15,017 bases of DNA from Campylobacterales bacterium (GTDB lineage: Bacteria > Campylobacterota > Campylobacteria > Campylobacterales > Sulfurimonadaceae): the NCBI GenBank assembly GCA_016937915.1, contig JAFGVR010000056.1:1-15017 (forward strand). The letters are read 5' to 3'. Shown here in pieces: positions 7,068 to 13,919 of this stretch (the first letter of the stretch is position 1; each line of letters starts with the position of its first letter). The translations under genes were made by a program, and so were the position numbers. Below the pieces are notes generated by a model. The model had not been told where the DNA came from, did not search any database, and saw only the letters and a list, made by a program, of their open reading frames with translations.

Positions 7068-8462
7068 TTATCTAGTTAAAAAAAATAAAAATTTATCATC
7101 TTCAAATGATAAATCAACTTGCACACCTTTTTTATCTTGTGCTACTTCTAAGAGCTCATCTACATTTTCGTAAGTTCTAGGTAGAGTTATTTTTACTTTT
7201 ATATTTTCGTTTGATAAAAGTGATTTAACTTTACCACCAATTATATTTACAAATTCAGCCAATGCATCTAAAATAAGTTCTATATCATCAGTTTCTTCAC
7301 CTATTAAAACTTCACATGCTTTTTTGGCTATTTTTTTAGGAAATGCTAACATTATCATCCCCTCCAAATCACCATAAAAACCTATACTACTAGCTAGTTT
7401 ATCATCTTTATCTTTGATGTCTATAGTTTGAATTTGAGCAGATTCTTTTGTAGCTTTTGCATTTGTCATCATATTTATAGTAGCAACTGTCGCATCTATA
7501 TATTTAGGAAGTTCACTTACTAAAGCTTTGTTTAGCCCTTTTTTATCTTTTCCAGCAACTGCCTTTGAAGCTCCTAGTTCATGTAAAAGTTCTTTGTCTT
7601 CTAAAATATCATCAAGTCTTTCAAAAAACATGATGCCACAATCTTCAAGTGTTTCTTTGAACTTTATAGGTGTTTTTTCATAAGTCATACCTACAAAACA
7701 GATAGTAGCATTATATTCTGCTGCATAAGTTGCAATTTTTGAGAAAAAATTTAAGGCATGTATATTCATACTTTTAACTGTATAACACTCAAATATAAAT
7801 AGTCTAAAACCTATCTTTAAAGAGTTTGTGTGGTATGCTATATTAAATTTATTGGTAGTATCTGCATCTAGATAAGAGGACAAAGTATAGATAATAGCAT
7901 TTCCAGTTACCCTCGAAGATATATTGCTATCCATTTGTCCTATGTAAGAATCTTCTATGATCATATCGTAGGTGTCTTTCTTTGCACTTTTTTCTTTAAA
8001 TTCTGCTTTTGATTGAGCTATGATTGGATTATGACCATTGTTATGAAGCTCTATGGCCATAGCAGCTCGTTGACTTTTATCATCACTATATACTAATACA
8101 TTTTTATTTTGTTTGTCATAATTTTGAGCAAATAAAGAGGCTATTTCATAAGTTTTGAAGAGTGAAAAACTAAGTTCATTTTGAAAAAAATTAATAATTG
8201 AGTTAAATTTTTTAATATCATAATCACAAAAACCAACTATGGCATTATTTGACTTATGAACCTTTTTAAGCATCCTTACAAAAGTTTCAAGACCATTTTT
8301 ATTGAAAAAAATAACTTTTTTTAAAGAAACTAGTATCATAGAAGCCTCAGAGTTTTCAGTTGCTTTTATGTCATCTATACTTAGCATCGATTCAGCGGCA
8401 TCGCCATCTAAAAAACCTTGAGGATGAAAAACACCTATTCCATTTTTTATGATTGCTCTCAT
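7068..8462 (-). CDS. Multidomain signalling protein: STAS-like / receiver-like / STAS-like / CheX phosphatase
   Basis: 464 residues, cytoplasmic, with no membrane segments. Residues ~1-110 look like a STAS domain (MILVSLKKVIFFNKNGLETFVRML). Residues ~120-200 resemble a response-regulator receiver: acidic pair in VLVYSDDKS (Asp127-128), possible phospho-acceptor Asp171 in YDMIIEDSYIG, and Ser/Thr in YTLSS, but the conserved lysine is not clear. Residues ~205-290 read as a second STAS-like fold. Residues ~320-464 match CheX, including GFYGDLEGMIMLAFPKKIA and the phosphatase motif D-x3-E-x2-N (Asp399, Glu403, Asn406). CheX dephosphorylates CheY-P, so this protein may reset chemotaxis or a related response regulator. 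Its ATG overlaps the upstream HDOD gene by four bases (ATGA), with GGAG at 8470-8473. The CheX call is firm; the STAS and receiver calls come from pattern only. Confidence 0.75.
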   Translation of the reverse strand: MRAIIKNGIGVFHPQGFLDGDAAESMLSIDDIKATENSEASMILVSLKKVIFFNKNGLETFVRMLKKVHKSNNAIVGFCDYDIKKFNSIINFFQNELSFSLFKTYEIASLFAQNYDKQNKNVLVYSDDKSQRAAMAIELHNNGHNPIIAQSKAEFKEKSAKKDTYDMIIEDSYIGQMDSNISSRVTGNAIIYTLSSYLDADTTNKFNIAYHTNSLKIGFRLFIFECYTVKSMNIHALNFFSKIATYAAEYNATICFVGMTYEKTPIKFKETLEDCGIMFFERLDDILEDKELLHELGASKAVAGKDKKGLNKALVSELPKYIDATVATINMMTNAKATKESAQIQTIDIKDKDDKLASSIGFYGDLEGMIMLAFPKKIAKKACEVLIGEETDDIELILDALAEFVNIIGGKVKSLLSNENIKVKITLPRTYENVDELLEVAQDKKGVQVDLSFEDDKFLFFLTR

Positions 8463-9262
8463 TTTGTAGCTCCATTTATAACCATCATAAAATCTTCATA
8501 GATTTCATCTACAAAATCTATCTGAAAATCTATGAAATCATTTAAACCAGCTTCTATAAATACAGGTTTAGAAAACTCATAAAAAAGCAATAGATGCATC
8601 CATTTACCTAAATACTCTATATCTTTCTTCTCAGATTTTTTCACTCCAGATGCACTTTGGATAATCTCTCCAACATTTTCATCCATTCCCCATTTTTTGG
8701 AGATTTCTTCACAAAGATCAAAAATATCGATACCACAAATTCTCTTTAAGATAGTGTTATAATCAAGATTTTTTGTCTCTTTTAAAAGTTTTACATCATC
8801 TATACGCTCTTTAAAAAGAGCATCTGCTACTATAAGAGAAGCAGGTAGTAAGGAGATAGATGATTGTACACTTTTATCTACTATTTTGAGATGCTCTAGT
8901 ATAAGATTCCATTTTCCTGAGATATTTGCTTGAAGTTCTTTAAATTTTATAAAGTCTAACTCAAACAAAGACCATTTTTCTGGAGATAAAAGGGTGAGTA
9001 TATAACTATAGATGATTTGTTTACATTTTGGAATACCAAGTAAACTAAATATTTGAGATGTATCACTAACTTGATGTTGGAGACCATAAGCAGGTTTATT
9101 GACTAAGTTTTGTATATAGGCATTAAATGCAACATCTTGTGAAGCAGTTTTTGCTGCTTTTGTAAGTTCACCATTATCAAGGAGATTTATTGTTTCTTGA
9201 AGTACCTTAGGAGCTGGTGGTATTCTTTGTATAAAGCTATCTATTTGTTCTTTTGTTATCAT
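8459..9262 (-). CDS. HDOD domain signalling protein
   Basis: 267 residues. The N-terminal half carries the HDOD pattern: IQRIPPAPKVLQETINLL at 11-28, an aspartate-led SQDVAFNAYIQNLVNKPAYG at 41-60, and IFSLLGIPKCKQIIYSYIL after it. The histidine-aspartate metal ligands of true HD phosphohydrolases are absent, as is normal for HDOD, so a binding or regulatory role rather than catalysis is expected. HDOD proteins are often tied to chemotaxis and motility signalling; the C. jejuni protein Cj0248 is one example affecting motility. It heads the operon and is translationally coupled to the CheX-domain gene, so the two products probably act together. The ribosome-binding site is weak (AGAAA at a longer distance). 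Function beyond the domain is unknown. Confidence 0.8.
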   Translation of the reverse strand: MITKEQIDSFIQRIPPAPKVLQETINLLDNGELTKAAKTASQDVAFNAYIQNLVNKPAYGLQHQVSDTSQIFSLLGIPKCKQIIYSYILTLLSPEKWSLFELDFIKFKELQANISGKWNLILEHLKIVDKSVQSSISLLPASLIVADALFKERIDDVKLLKETKNLDYNTILKRICGIDIFDLCEEISKKWGMDENVGEIIQSASGVKKSEKKDIEYLGKWMHLLLFYEFSKPVFIEAGLNDFIDFQIDFVDEIYEDFMMVINGATK

Positions 9263-9284
9263 AATTACTGATGTTTCTTTTTTT

Positions 9285-9290
9285 ATTATA
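9285..9290 (-). promoter_or_regulatory. -10 box of the HDOD-CheX-rpe-trpF-exonuclease operon
   Basis: TATAAT reads on the minus strand, 22 bases before the HDOD ATG, placing the transcription start near 9278 and leaving a leader of only about 16 bases. The 11-bp inverted repeat at 9288-9312 lies immediately upstream in the -10/-35 spacer, where it could act as an operator or terminate transcripts arriving from sorAB. Confidence 0.5.
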
Positions 9291-9312
9291 AAAGAGTTTA
9301 TAACTCTTTTAT
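9288..9312. repeat. Inverted repeat upstream of the HDOD operon (operator or bidirectional terminator)
   Basis: The arms ATAAAAGAGTT (9288-9298) and AACTCTTTTAT (9302-9312) pair perfectly over 11 bp with a TAT loop. The A4/T4 flanks within the arms give the A-tract/T-tract shape of a bidirectional terminator, while its position next to the -10 box also fits a repressor site. It shares the GAGTT...AACTC core with the next inverted repeat at 9320-9336, whose first arm starts 26 bases away. Confidence 0.5.
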
Positions 9313-9319
9313 TTTATTA

Positions 9320-9453
9320 GAGTTCTTGTAGAACTCATATAACGCAAAATGAACTGAGTCCATTTTTGCTACGCTAGCCGCTGCGGCACTAAAGTCTTTC
9401 TTTTTTAGAGAAAGGACTTCTTGCAGTTATGCAAGAAGTCTATGGACCTTTAG
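9320..9453. repeat. Array of consecutive inverted repeats (structured RNA or palindromic repeat cluster)
   Basis: Together with 9288-9312 this fills most of the 219-bp gene-free gap between the HDOD gene and the sorB remnant. In order: GAGTTCT/AGAACTC (9320-9326/9330-9336); GCAAAATG/CATTTTTGC with one bulge (9344-9351/9361-9369); a GC-rich GCCG/CGGC (9377-9380/9384-9387); and an outer stem (9389-9396/9445-9453, one bulge) enclosing two arms, 9397-9401/9409-9413 and the perfect 9415-9425/9430-9440. The last set can fold as a three-way junction. No coding frame with recognisable content is seen. GGCACTA occurs twice as a direct repeat (9385-9391, 9453-9459). Confidence 0.55.
9408..9440 (-). terminator. 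Probable terminator of the sorAB transcript
   Basis: On the minus strand, 41 bases beyond the sorB stop, GACTTCTTGCA and TGCAAGAAGTC form a perfect 11-bp stem with a TAAC loop (9415-9440). It is followed by the pyrimidine-rich CTTTCTC. The T content of the tail is modest, so efficiency is uncertain. Confidence 0.5.
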
Positions 9454-9481
9454 GCACTAGAATCGTTATTTTAAAACAATT

Positions 9482-9790
9482 TTACTTTAATTTTCCATTT
9501 CCATAATGTTTAAATAGATAATCAGTTATTATCTTATTATCCTCATTTGAGATTGGAGCTTTGAAGTGTACAATCATTTTCTCAACTTTTTGTTGCCAAA
9601 ATTCACGAGATTGTGGACCTTGATTGATGATGTATCCAAAAGAGTGACACATTAAACAGTTTGCATTTACAGTATCAAAACCCTAACCCATTTTAATCTC
9701 ATAAGAGATATAAGGAACCTCTATATCACCTTTTACTTGAGCTAGTAGCGGTGTTAAACCAATTAGTGCTGATAAAATAATTTTTTTCAT
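9482..9790 (-). pseudogene. Monohaem cytochrome c, SorB-like sulfite dehydrogenase subunit, interrupted by in-frame TAG
   Basis: A 103-codon frame just downstream of the sulfite dehydrogenase gene. It begins MKKIILSALIGLTPLLA, a clear Sec signal peptide with cleavage after Ala17, and carries one CxxCH haem site (CLMCH, Cys45-His49) and a likely axial Met72 in EKMIVHF. It ends DYLFKHYGNGKLK. This is the layout of the small cytochrome that accepts electrons from the molybdenum subunit (C. jejuni Cj0004c type). Codon 36 (9683-9685) is TAG, in EIKMG-stop-GFDTVNANC, upstream of the haem site. The frame is otherwise uninterrupted, so the lesion is very recent, a sequencing error, or read through. 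AAGGA overlaps the upstream gene's stop and supports the ATG. A restart after TAG would lack the signal peptide. Confidence 0.85.
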
Positions 9791-9802
9791 CTCTTTGTAT
9801 CC

Positions 9803-10999
9803 TTATATCACTTCAAATGTTACAGTGTCTATACCGTTGTATTTATATCCACCATGATTCCATTTGATATCTCTAGCAAATGGCTGCTCTTCACCTATTT
9901 TGTTTATAGCTTTTGCCATAACAGTTACTTTTCCATAAGATGTTGGTTTGTAAGCAAATCTAAACTCTTTAAACGCGTATCTTCCATTTTTCTCATTTAA
10001 AGTAGCATTTTCCCAAGTTTTACCCTCATCTGTAGAGATAAGTACCTCTCTTATGCCAAGACCCTCATCAAATGCTACACCACGAATAACTACATGAGAG
10101 TTGTTATAAACTACAGTATCGTTTGTTGGATATCCTATTACAGATTTTACATTCATTTTAGTGATAGGCTTTGTTGGCTTAAATTTATTGTCAGGTTCTT
10201 CACACTCACACTCATTATCAGGAACTCTATAAGCTACATCCATAAAGAAAAGTGATTTATTTTTATTTGTAACTGTGATGTTACTTATCATTTTAACCCA
10301 GCTATCTGAGTAGTAACCAGGGATAACTAAACGAAGTGGATAACCATTTAGGTAAGGCAAGTCTTCACCATTCATCTCATAAGCTAAGATAACATGGTCA
10401 TCTAGTTCTTCAAGTTCTAGCTCTCTTACAAAGTTTGGAGATTCGTAGTAAGCTGCATTGTCTTTTCCGTTAAATCCTATCCAGCGAGCATCTTTTTTTA
10501 GACCTGCTTTATGGAGTACATCACTTAGTCTCACACCTTTCCAAGTAGCACAACCCATCGCACCACTTCCCCACTGGATACCACCAGCGATTGGTTTAAA
10601 AGCTGAACGGCTGTTACCACCACATTGCAGTACTGCTGTAACTTCAACTTGTTCAAATTCTGTTTTTAGTTGATTTAAAGAGATATGAAGCTCTTGCTCT
10701 ACAAGACCATTGATATGGATAGTGTAATTATCTGGGTCTATATGTGTAGGGATTTCAGGTAGATGCCATCTAACAAAAAACTCATCATTTGGAGTTATCC
10801 CTTTTGTGAAAACACTTCTTGGACTCTCTAAAAGAGGTGGTCTATCAGAGTAAGTGATAAGTGGTTTTTTTTCAGGAAAAGCTATCTTTGATACTTTTCT
10901 GTTATCTATAGGTTGTGTGGTGATACCCGCACTTGCAGAACTAGCAACTGTTATAGCAGAAGCAGCAAGTGACATTTTTAAAAAATCTCTTCTTTGCAT
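9803..10999 (-). CDS. Sulfite dehydrogenase (sulfite:cytochrome c oxidoreductase), molybdenum subunit, SorA-like
   Basis: Periplasmic oxidation of sulfite to sulfate, passing electrons to a cytochrome c. 398 residues of the sulfite oxidase family. The N-terminus MQRRDFLKMSLAASAITVASSASA is a twin-arginine signal (RRDFLK), consistent with export after cofactor insertion. The catalytic domain shows FFVRWHLP (Arg77, His79 at the substrate site), the molybdenum-ligand Cys126 in VLQCGGNSRSAF, and RLVIPGYYSDSWVK. A C-terminal Mo-co dimerisation domain (~residues 280-398) has VSTDEGKTWE-like ISTDEGKTWENA. A Cys-containing linker NECECEEP joins the two. SoxC is a possible alternative, but the neighbouring small cytochrome with no sox genes favours SorA. 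The cytochrome gene starts 12 bases after its stop and is interrupted. Start: ATG with a distant AAAGG (11011-11015). Confidence 0.87.
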   Translation of the reverse strand: MQRRDFLKMSLAASAITVASSASAGITTQPIDNRKVSKIAFPEKKPLITYSDRPPLLESPRSVFTKGITPNDEFFVRWHLPEIPTHIDPDNYTIHINGLVEQELHISLNQLKTEFEQVEVTAVLQCGGNSRSAFKPIAGGIQWGSGAMGCATWKGVRLSDVLHKAGLKKDARWIGFNGKDNAAYYESPNFVRELELEELDDHVILAYEMNGEDLPYLNGYPLRLVIPGYYSDSWVKMISNITVTNKNKSLFFMDVAYRVPDNECECEEPDNKFKPTKPITKMNVKSVIGYPTNDTVVYNNSHVVIRGVAFDEGLGIREVLISTDEGKTWENATLNEKNGRYAFKEFRFAYKPTSYGKVTVMAKAINKIGEEQPFARDIKWNHGGYKYNGIDTVTFEVI

Positions 11000-11035
11000 C
11001 TTAAATAAGGCCTTTAGTTTAAATTAATATCCTTA

Positions 11036-11057
11036 ATTATATCATAGTTGGATTATA
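11036..11057 (-). promoter_or_regulatory. Promoter region of sorA (two -10 candidates)
   Basis: Two TATAAT hexamers read on the minus strand, at 11052-11057 and 11036-11041, 53 and 37 bases before the sorA ATG. They would give leaders of about 45 or 30 bases. An AATTAA-N5-TTAATT inverted repeat (11022-11038) overlaps the nearer one and could be a regulator site, although the AT richness makes chance likely. The farther box overlaps a TATAAG that could serve the divergent plus-strand gene. Confidence 0.45.
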
Positions 11058-11087
11058 AGCATATAAAATATGAAATATGGATTTAAA

Positions 11088-12506
11088 ATGAAAGTACTTC
11101 TTACAGGTTCTACAGGTTATATAGGCAGACGCTTAAAATTGATACTTATGGAACAAAATGATATAGATATCCGTTTGCTTGTTAGGAATAAAAGTTCAAT
11201 ATCTATTAAAACTAGTAAAAATGTTGAAATAGTAGAGGGTGATACTTTTGATAGAGAATTATTGAGAAAATCTCTCAAAGATATAGATGTGGCGTACTAT
11301 CTAATACACTCTCTTAACAAAAAAAACTATAAAGATTTAGATAAATTATCAGCTCAAAATTTTATAGATGTTGCATCTGAATGTGGAGTTAAAAAAATTA
11401 TATACTTAGGTGGGCTTGGTGTAAAAAATGATATGACAAGTGAGCATCTTCTTAGTAGATTGGAAACTGGTGAGATACTTAGTTCAAATCCAAATGTACA
11501 ATGTATATGGATAAGGGCTGGGGTTATCATAGGTAGCGGAAGTGCTAGTTTTGAGATCATAAGAAATCTTGTAGAAAAACTGCCAGTTATGACAACTCCA
11601 AAATGGGTAGAAACAAAAGCTCAACCAATCGCAGTAGATGATATTTTACTCTACTTAAAAGAGGCTTTGTATTTGAAATATAAAGATAACCTTATTGTAG
11701 ATATTGGTTCAAATCAGATGAGCTATAAAGAGATGATGCTACAAACTGCTAAAGTATTAGGTCTTAAAAGATATCTTATACCAATCCCTTTTTTATCTAT
11801 TAATTTATCATCTTATTGGTTAAACCTATTTACTCCAGTTCCTTTTAGTGTTGCTAAATCACTCATTGAGGGGCTTAAATCTGAAGTTGTAGTACAAAAT
11901 GATAATGCTTTGAAGTATTTCCCATCTATAAACCCTATGAGTTTTAAGCAAGCTGTAGAAAAGGTGATAGATGAGATAGAAAAAGATCAGATAATTAGTA
12001 GATGGAGTGATAATGGTGGTGATGTTTGGGAATATGATCATCAAAATAAAATAAACGATGCAATATTCGTAGATAGAAAAATAGTTGATATAAATGGGAT
12101 AGAAGCAACTAAAGTATATAACTCTTTCACCTCTATAGGTGGTGAGAATGGGTGGTTTGACTATGGCTACCTTTGGGAGATACGGGGATTTATAGATAAA
12201 GTTTTAGGTGGTGTTGGGCTTAAACGAGGACGAAGAAGTATGTGTGATTTAAGACTTGGTGATTGTTTAGATTTTTGGAAAGTTGTAGATCTAAAAAAAG
12301 ATGAGAGATTGCTGTTATATGCTCAGATGCAAGTTCCAGGAGAGGCTTGGCTAGAGTTTAAGATAGAGAATGATAAATTGATTCAAAGTGCTTATTTTTA
12401 TCCAAAAGGTGTTTGGGGAAGGGTATATTGGTATCTTTTAGTACCCATACATTATCTAATTTTTAGAAATATGATAAAAAGTATTATAAAAAATATTGAA
12501 AAATAA
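11088..12506 (+). CDS. SDR-family NAD(P)-binding protein with DUF2867 domain
   Basis: 472 residues from the preferred start. Residues 1-~230 form an atypical short-chain dehydrogenase/epimerase fold: the dinucleotide motif LLTGSTGYIGRRL at 4-16, DVAYYLIHSL, and VKKIIYLGGLG. The remainder matches the DUF2867 pattern, with FDYGYLWEIRGFIDKVLGGVGLKRGRR, LGDCLDFWKV, PGEAWLEFKI, and the C-terminal YFYPKGVWGRVYWYLLVP ending in a hydrophobic, possibly membrane-associated stretch. The substrate is unknown and I assign no gene name. An ATG at 11070 would add six residues (MKYGFK), but the second ATG at 11088 starts right at the Rossmann strand and has a weak GGA six bases before it. The gene diverges from sorA and ends 74 bases before rpmB. 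Confidence 0.8.
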   Translation: MKVLLTGSTGYIGRRLKLILMEQNDIDIRLLVRNKSSISIKTSKNVEIVEGDTFDRELLRKSLKDIDVAYYLIHSLNKKNYKDLDKLSAQNFIDVASECGVKKIIYLGGLGVKNDMTSEHLLSRLETGEILSSNPNVQCIWIRAGVIIGSGSASFEIIRNLVEKLPVMTTPKWVETKAQPIAVDDILLYLKEALYLKYKDNLIVDIGSNQMSYKEMMLQTAKVLGLKRYLIPIPFLSINLSSYWLNLFTPVPFSVAKSLIEGLKSEVVVQNDNALKYFPSINPMSFKQAVEKVIDEIEKDQIISRWSDNGGDVWEYDHQNKINDAIFVDRKIVDINGIEATKVYNSFTSIGGENGWFDYGYLWEIRGFIDKVLGGVGLKRGRRSMCDLRLGDCLDFWKVVDLKKDERLLLYAQMQVPGEAWLEFKIENDKLIQSAYFYPKGVWGRVYWYLLVPIHYLIFRNMIKSIIKNIEK

Positions 12507-12518
12507 TTTATTCTTAAG

Positions 12519-12546
12519 TTGGAGTTTTGCTTTATTTAGATACAAT
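12519..12546 (+). promoter_or_regulatory. Promoter of rpmB
   Basis: TACAAT (12541-12546) stands 34 bases before the rpmB ATG, with TTGGAG (12519-12524) sixteen bases further upstream as a weak -35. It lies after the stop of the DUF2867 gene. A ribosomal protein gene needs strong independent transcription, which agrees with a promoter here. It would probably also drive the channel gene and argJ. Confidence 0.5.
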
Positions 12547-12580
12547 TCGCAACTTTAAACTTATAAAAAGGAAGCTGATT

Positions 12581-12769
12581 ATGGCAAGAAGATGTGCTAT
12601 TAGTGGCAAAGGGCCAATGAGCGGAAATAATGTTTCTCACGCAAAAAACAGAACTAAGCGTCGTTTTTTACCTAATTTGAGAACTGTGCGTATCACTTTA
12701 GAAGATGGTACTACACAAAAAATCAAAATTTCTGCAAAAGAACTTCGTACACTTAAGAAAAACTCTTAA
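12581..12769 (+). CDS. rpmB: 50S ribosomal protein L28
   Basis: Component of the large ribosomal subunit. The 62 residues begin [33 protein letters not shown], the family signature, and continue [25 protein letters not shown]. Only one cysteine is present, so this is the zinc-free form of L28. The reading frame is open back to a TTG at 12527, but the true start is the ATG at 12581, which gives the conserved N-terminus and follows AAAAAGGA with good spacing. rpmG (L33), its frequent partner, is absent; the next gene is a potassium channel 19 bases downstream. Confidence 0.97.
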   Translation: MARRCAISGKGPMSGNNVSHAKNRTKRRFLPNLRTVRITLEDGTTQKIKISAKELRTLKKNS

Positions 12770-12788
12770 GTATTCATAAGGAAATAGT

Positions 12789-13919
12789 TTGAATCTTTTA
12801 ACTAGGATTCGAAAATTCCTAAATTGGGAGATATCTCCCAAACCATCTACAAAACTTTTACCCCCTATTTACCCACATCTAAAACCTTTTAGACTACCGC
12901 TTATACTCACTATTCTAACAATGCTTGTTGGTACGCTTGGATATATAATTATAGATAATTTTACTCTAATGGATGCAATTTATCAAACGGGGGTAACTTT
13001 TACAACTGTTGGCTTTGGTGAGATAGCTCCTATATCTAATGAGGGTAGGATTTTCACAATCACACTTATAGTATTTGGGTTTGCTGTTTTTTCTAGTGCT
13101 ATAGGGATATTAGTAGCTGAATTTAGCAAAGGTACGATAGTTGCAATTTTAAAGGAGAGAAGGATGCTATATAAGATAGCAAGACTAAAAAAACATTTTG
13201 TAGTTTGTTATCATAACGATTATACTATAGAGGTAACAAAACAGCTAAGGCAAAATCATATCCCTTTTGTAGTGATTGATCCTAGAGAAGATATACATGA
13301 ATGGGCAAAAGAGTATAAATACCCAGCGTATCTAAAGGCTGAACCACACGCTGAACTTTCTATGTTAAAAGCACATTTGGCATCCGCTAAGGGGATGATA
13401 ACTCTCTCATCATCTATCGCTGATAATATAGCTCTCATAGCATCTGTTAGATTGTTTGAAAAAGAGCATTTTTTGCCTCGTCCTTATTATATAATATCAT
13501 CGGCAGAGAGTATTGGTGATATAGAAAAACTTAAAAAACTGGGTGCTAACACTGTTGTGTCTCCAACAAAGATAACGGCTCAACGCATAAGTGCGATGGC
13601 TGCTCGTCCAGATATGGAGAACTTATTAGAGGAGTATCTGTATAAAAATGATAATCCTTTAGATATGCAAGAGATAGAGGTTCCAAAATATAGTTGGATG
13701 GTACTTAAAAAACTAAAAGAGACCCATCTGCGTGATATAACAAACACATCTATTGTTGGGATTACAAAAAAAGATGGTAAGTTTATATCGATGCCAAAAG
13801 GTGATACTTTAGTAACAAGTGAGTGTAGGCTTTTAGTTATTGGCACCCAAAATGGTATAAGAGCCACAAAAGATATTTTAAGAAAAAGACAAAAACCAAA
13901 GGAATTAAAATTTGTATAA
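12789..13919 (+). CDS. Two-helix potassium channel with RCK/TrkA-like domain
   Basis: Inner-membrane K+ channel subunit, presumably a tetramer. 376 residues. TM1 is ~37-55 (PLILTILTMLVGTLGYIII), then a pore helix and the selectivity filter TTVGFGE (Thr73 to Gly77), and TM2 is ~87-111 (IFTITLIVFGFAVFSSAIGILVAEF). From ~135 on there is an RCK/TrkA-N-like cytoplasmic domain and ~285-376 a TrkA-C-like end. The usual GxGxxG nucleotide motif is not present: the expected place reads HFVVCYHNDYTIEV. Ligand gating by NAD or ATP is therefore doubtful. The start is TTG with AAGGA seven bases upstream (12778-12782). It lies 19 bases after rpmB and overlaps argJ by eight bases. Confidence 0.88.
   Translation: MNLLTRIRKFLNWEISPKPSTKLLPPIYPHLKPFRLPLILTILTMLVGTLGYIIIDNFTLMDAIYQTGVTFTTVGFGEIAPISNEGRIFTITLIVFGFAVFSSAIGILVAEFSKGTIVAILKERRMLYKIARLKKHFVVCYHNDYTIEVTKQLRQNHIPFVVIDPREDIHEWAKEYKYPAYLKAEPHAELSMLKAHLASAKGMITLSSSIADNIALIASVRLFEKEHFLPRPYYIISSAESIGDIEKLKKLGANTVVSPTKITAQRISAMAARPDMENLLEEYLYKNDNPLDMQEIEVPKYSWMVLKKLKETHLRDITNTSIVGITKKDGKFISMPKGDTLVTSECRLLVIGTQNGIRATKDILRKRQKPKELKFV

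Noticed and set aside
6940-7173. Plus-strand open frame of 77 codons over rpe and the CheX gene
   Set aside because: It crosses the junction of two well-supported minus-strand genes and resembles no protein family.
9389-9453. Cloverleaf-like fold considered as a tRNA
   Set aside because: No T-loop consensus (GTTCRA), no D-loop GG, no anticodon loop of seven and no acceptor-like seven-base stem; it has only three helices.
9683-9685. Reassigned UAG or pyrrolysine codon in the cytochrome gene
   Set aside because: gpmI and fabF in the same window end at UAG as true stops, and nothing nearby suggests a suppressor tRNA or recoding element.
9680-9690. Telomere-like AACCCTAACCC
   Set aside because: Fewer than two repeat units, inside the interrupted cytochrome frame; relevant only as a possible six-base duplication, not as a telomere.
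10458-10673. Plus-strand open frame of 71 codons inside the sulfite dehydrogenase gene
   Set aside because: It is antisense to the catalytic domain, including the molybdenum-ligand cysteine; no ribosome-binding site or family resemblance.
11354-12044. Two minus-strand open frames inside the DUF2867 gene (11354-11560, 11859-12044)
   Set aside because: Low-complexity antisense translations rich in Ile, Thr and Ser from an AT-rich gene.
12527-12580. Longer form of L28 starting at a TTG 18 codons upstream
   Set aside because: The extension covers the promoter and ribosome-binding site, and L28 normally starts at MARRC/MSRVC.
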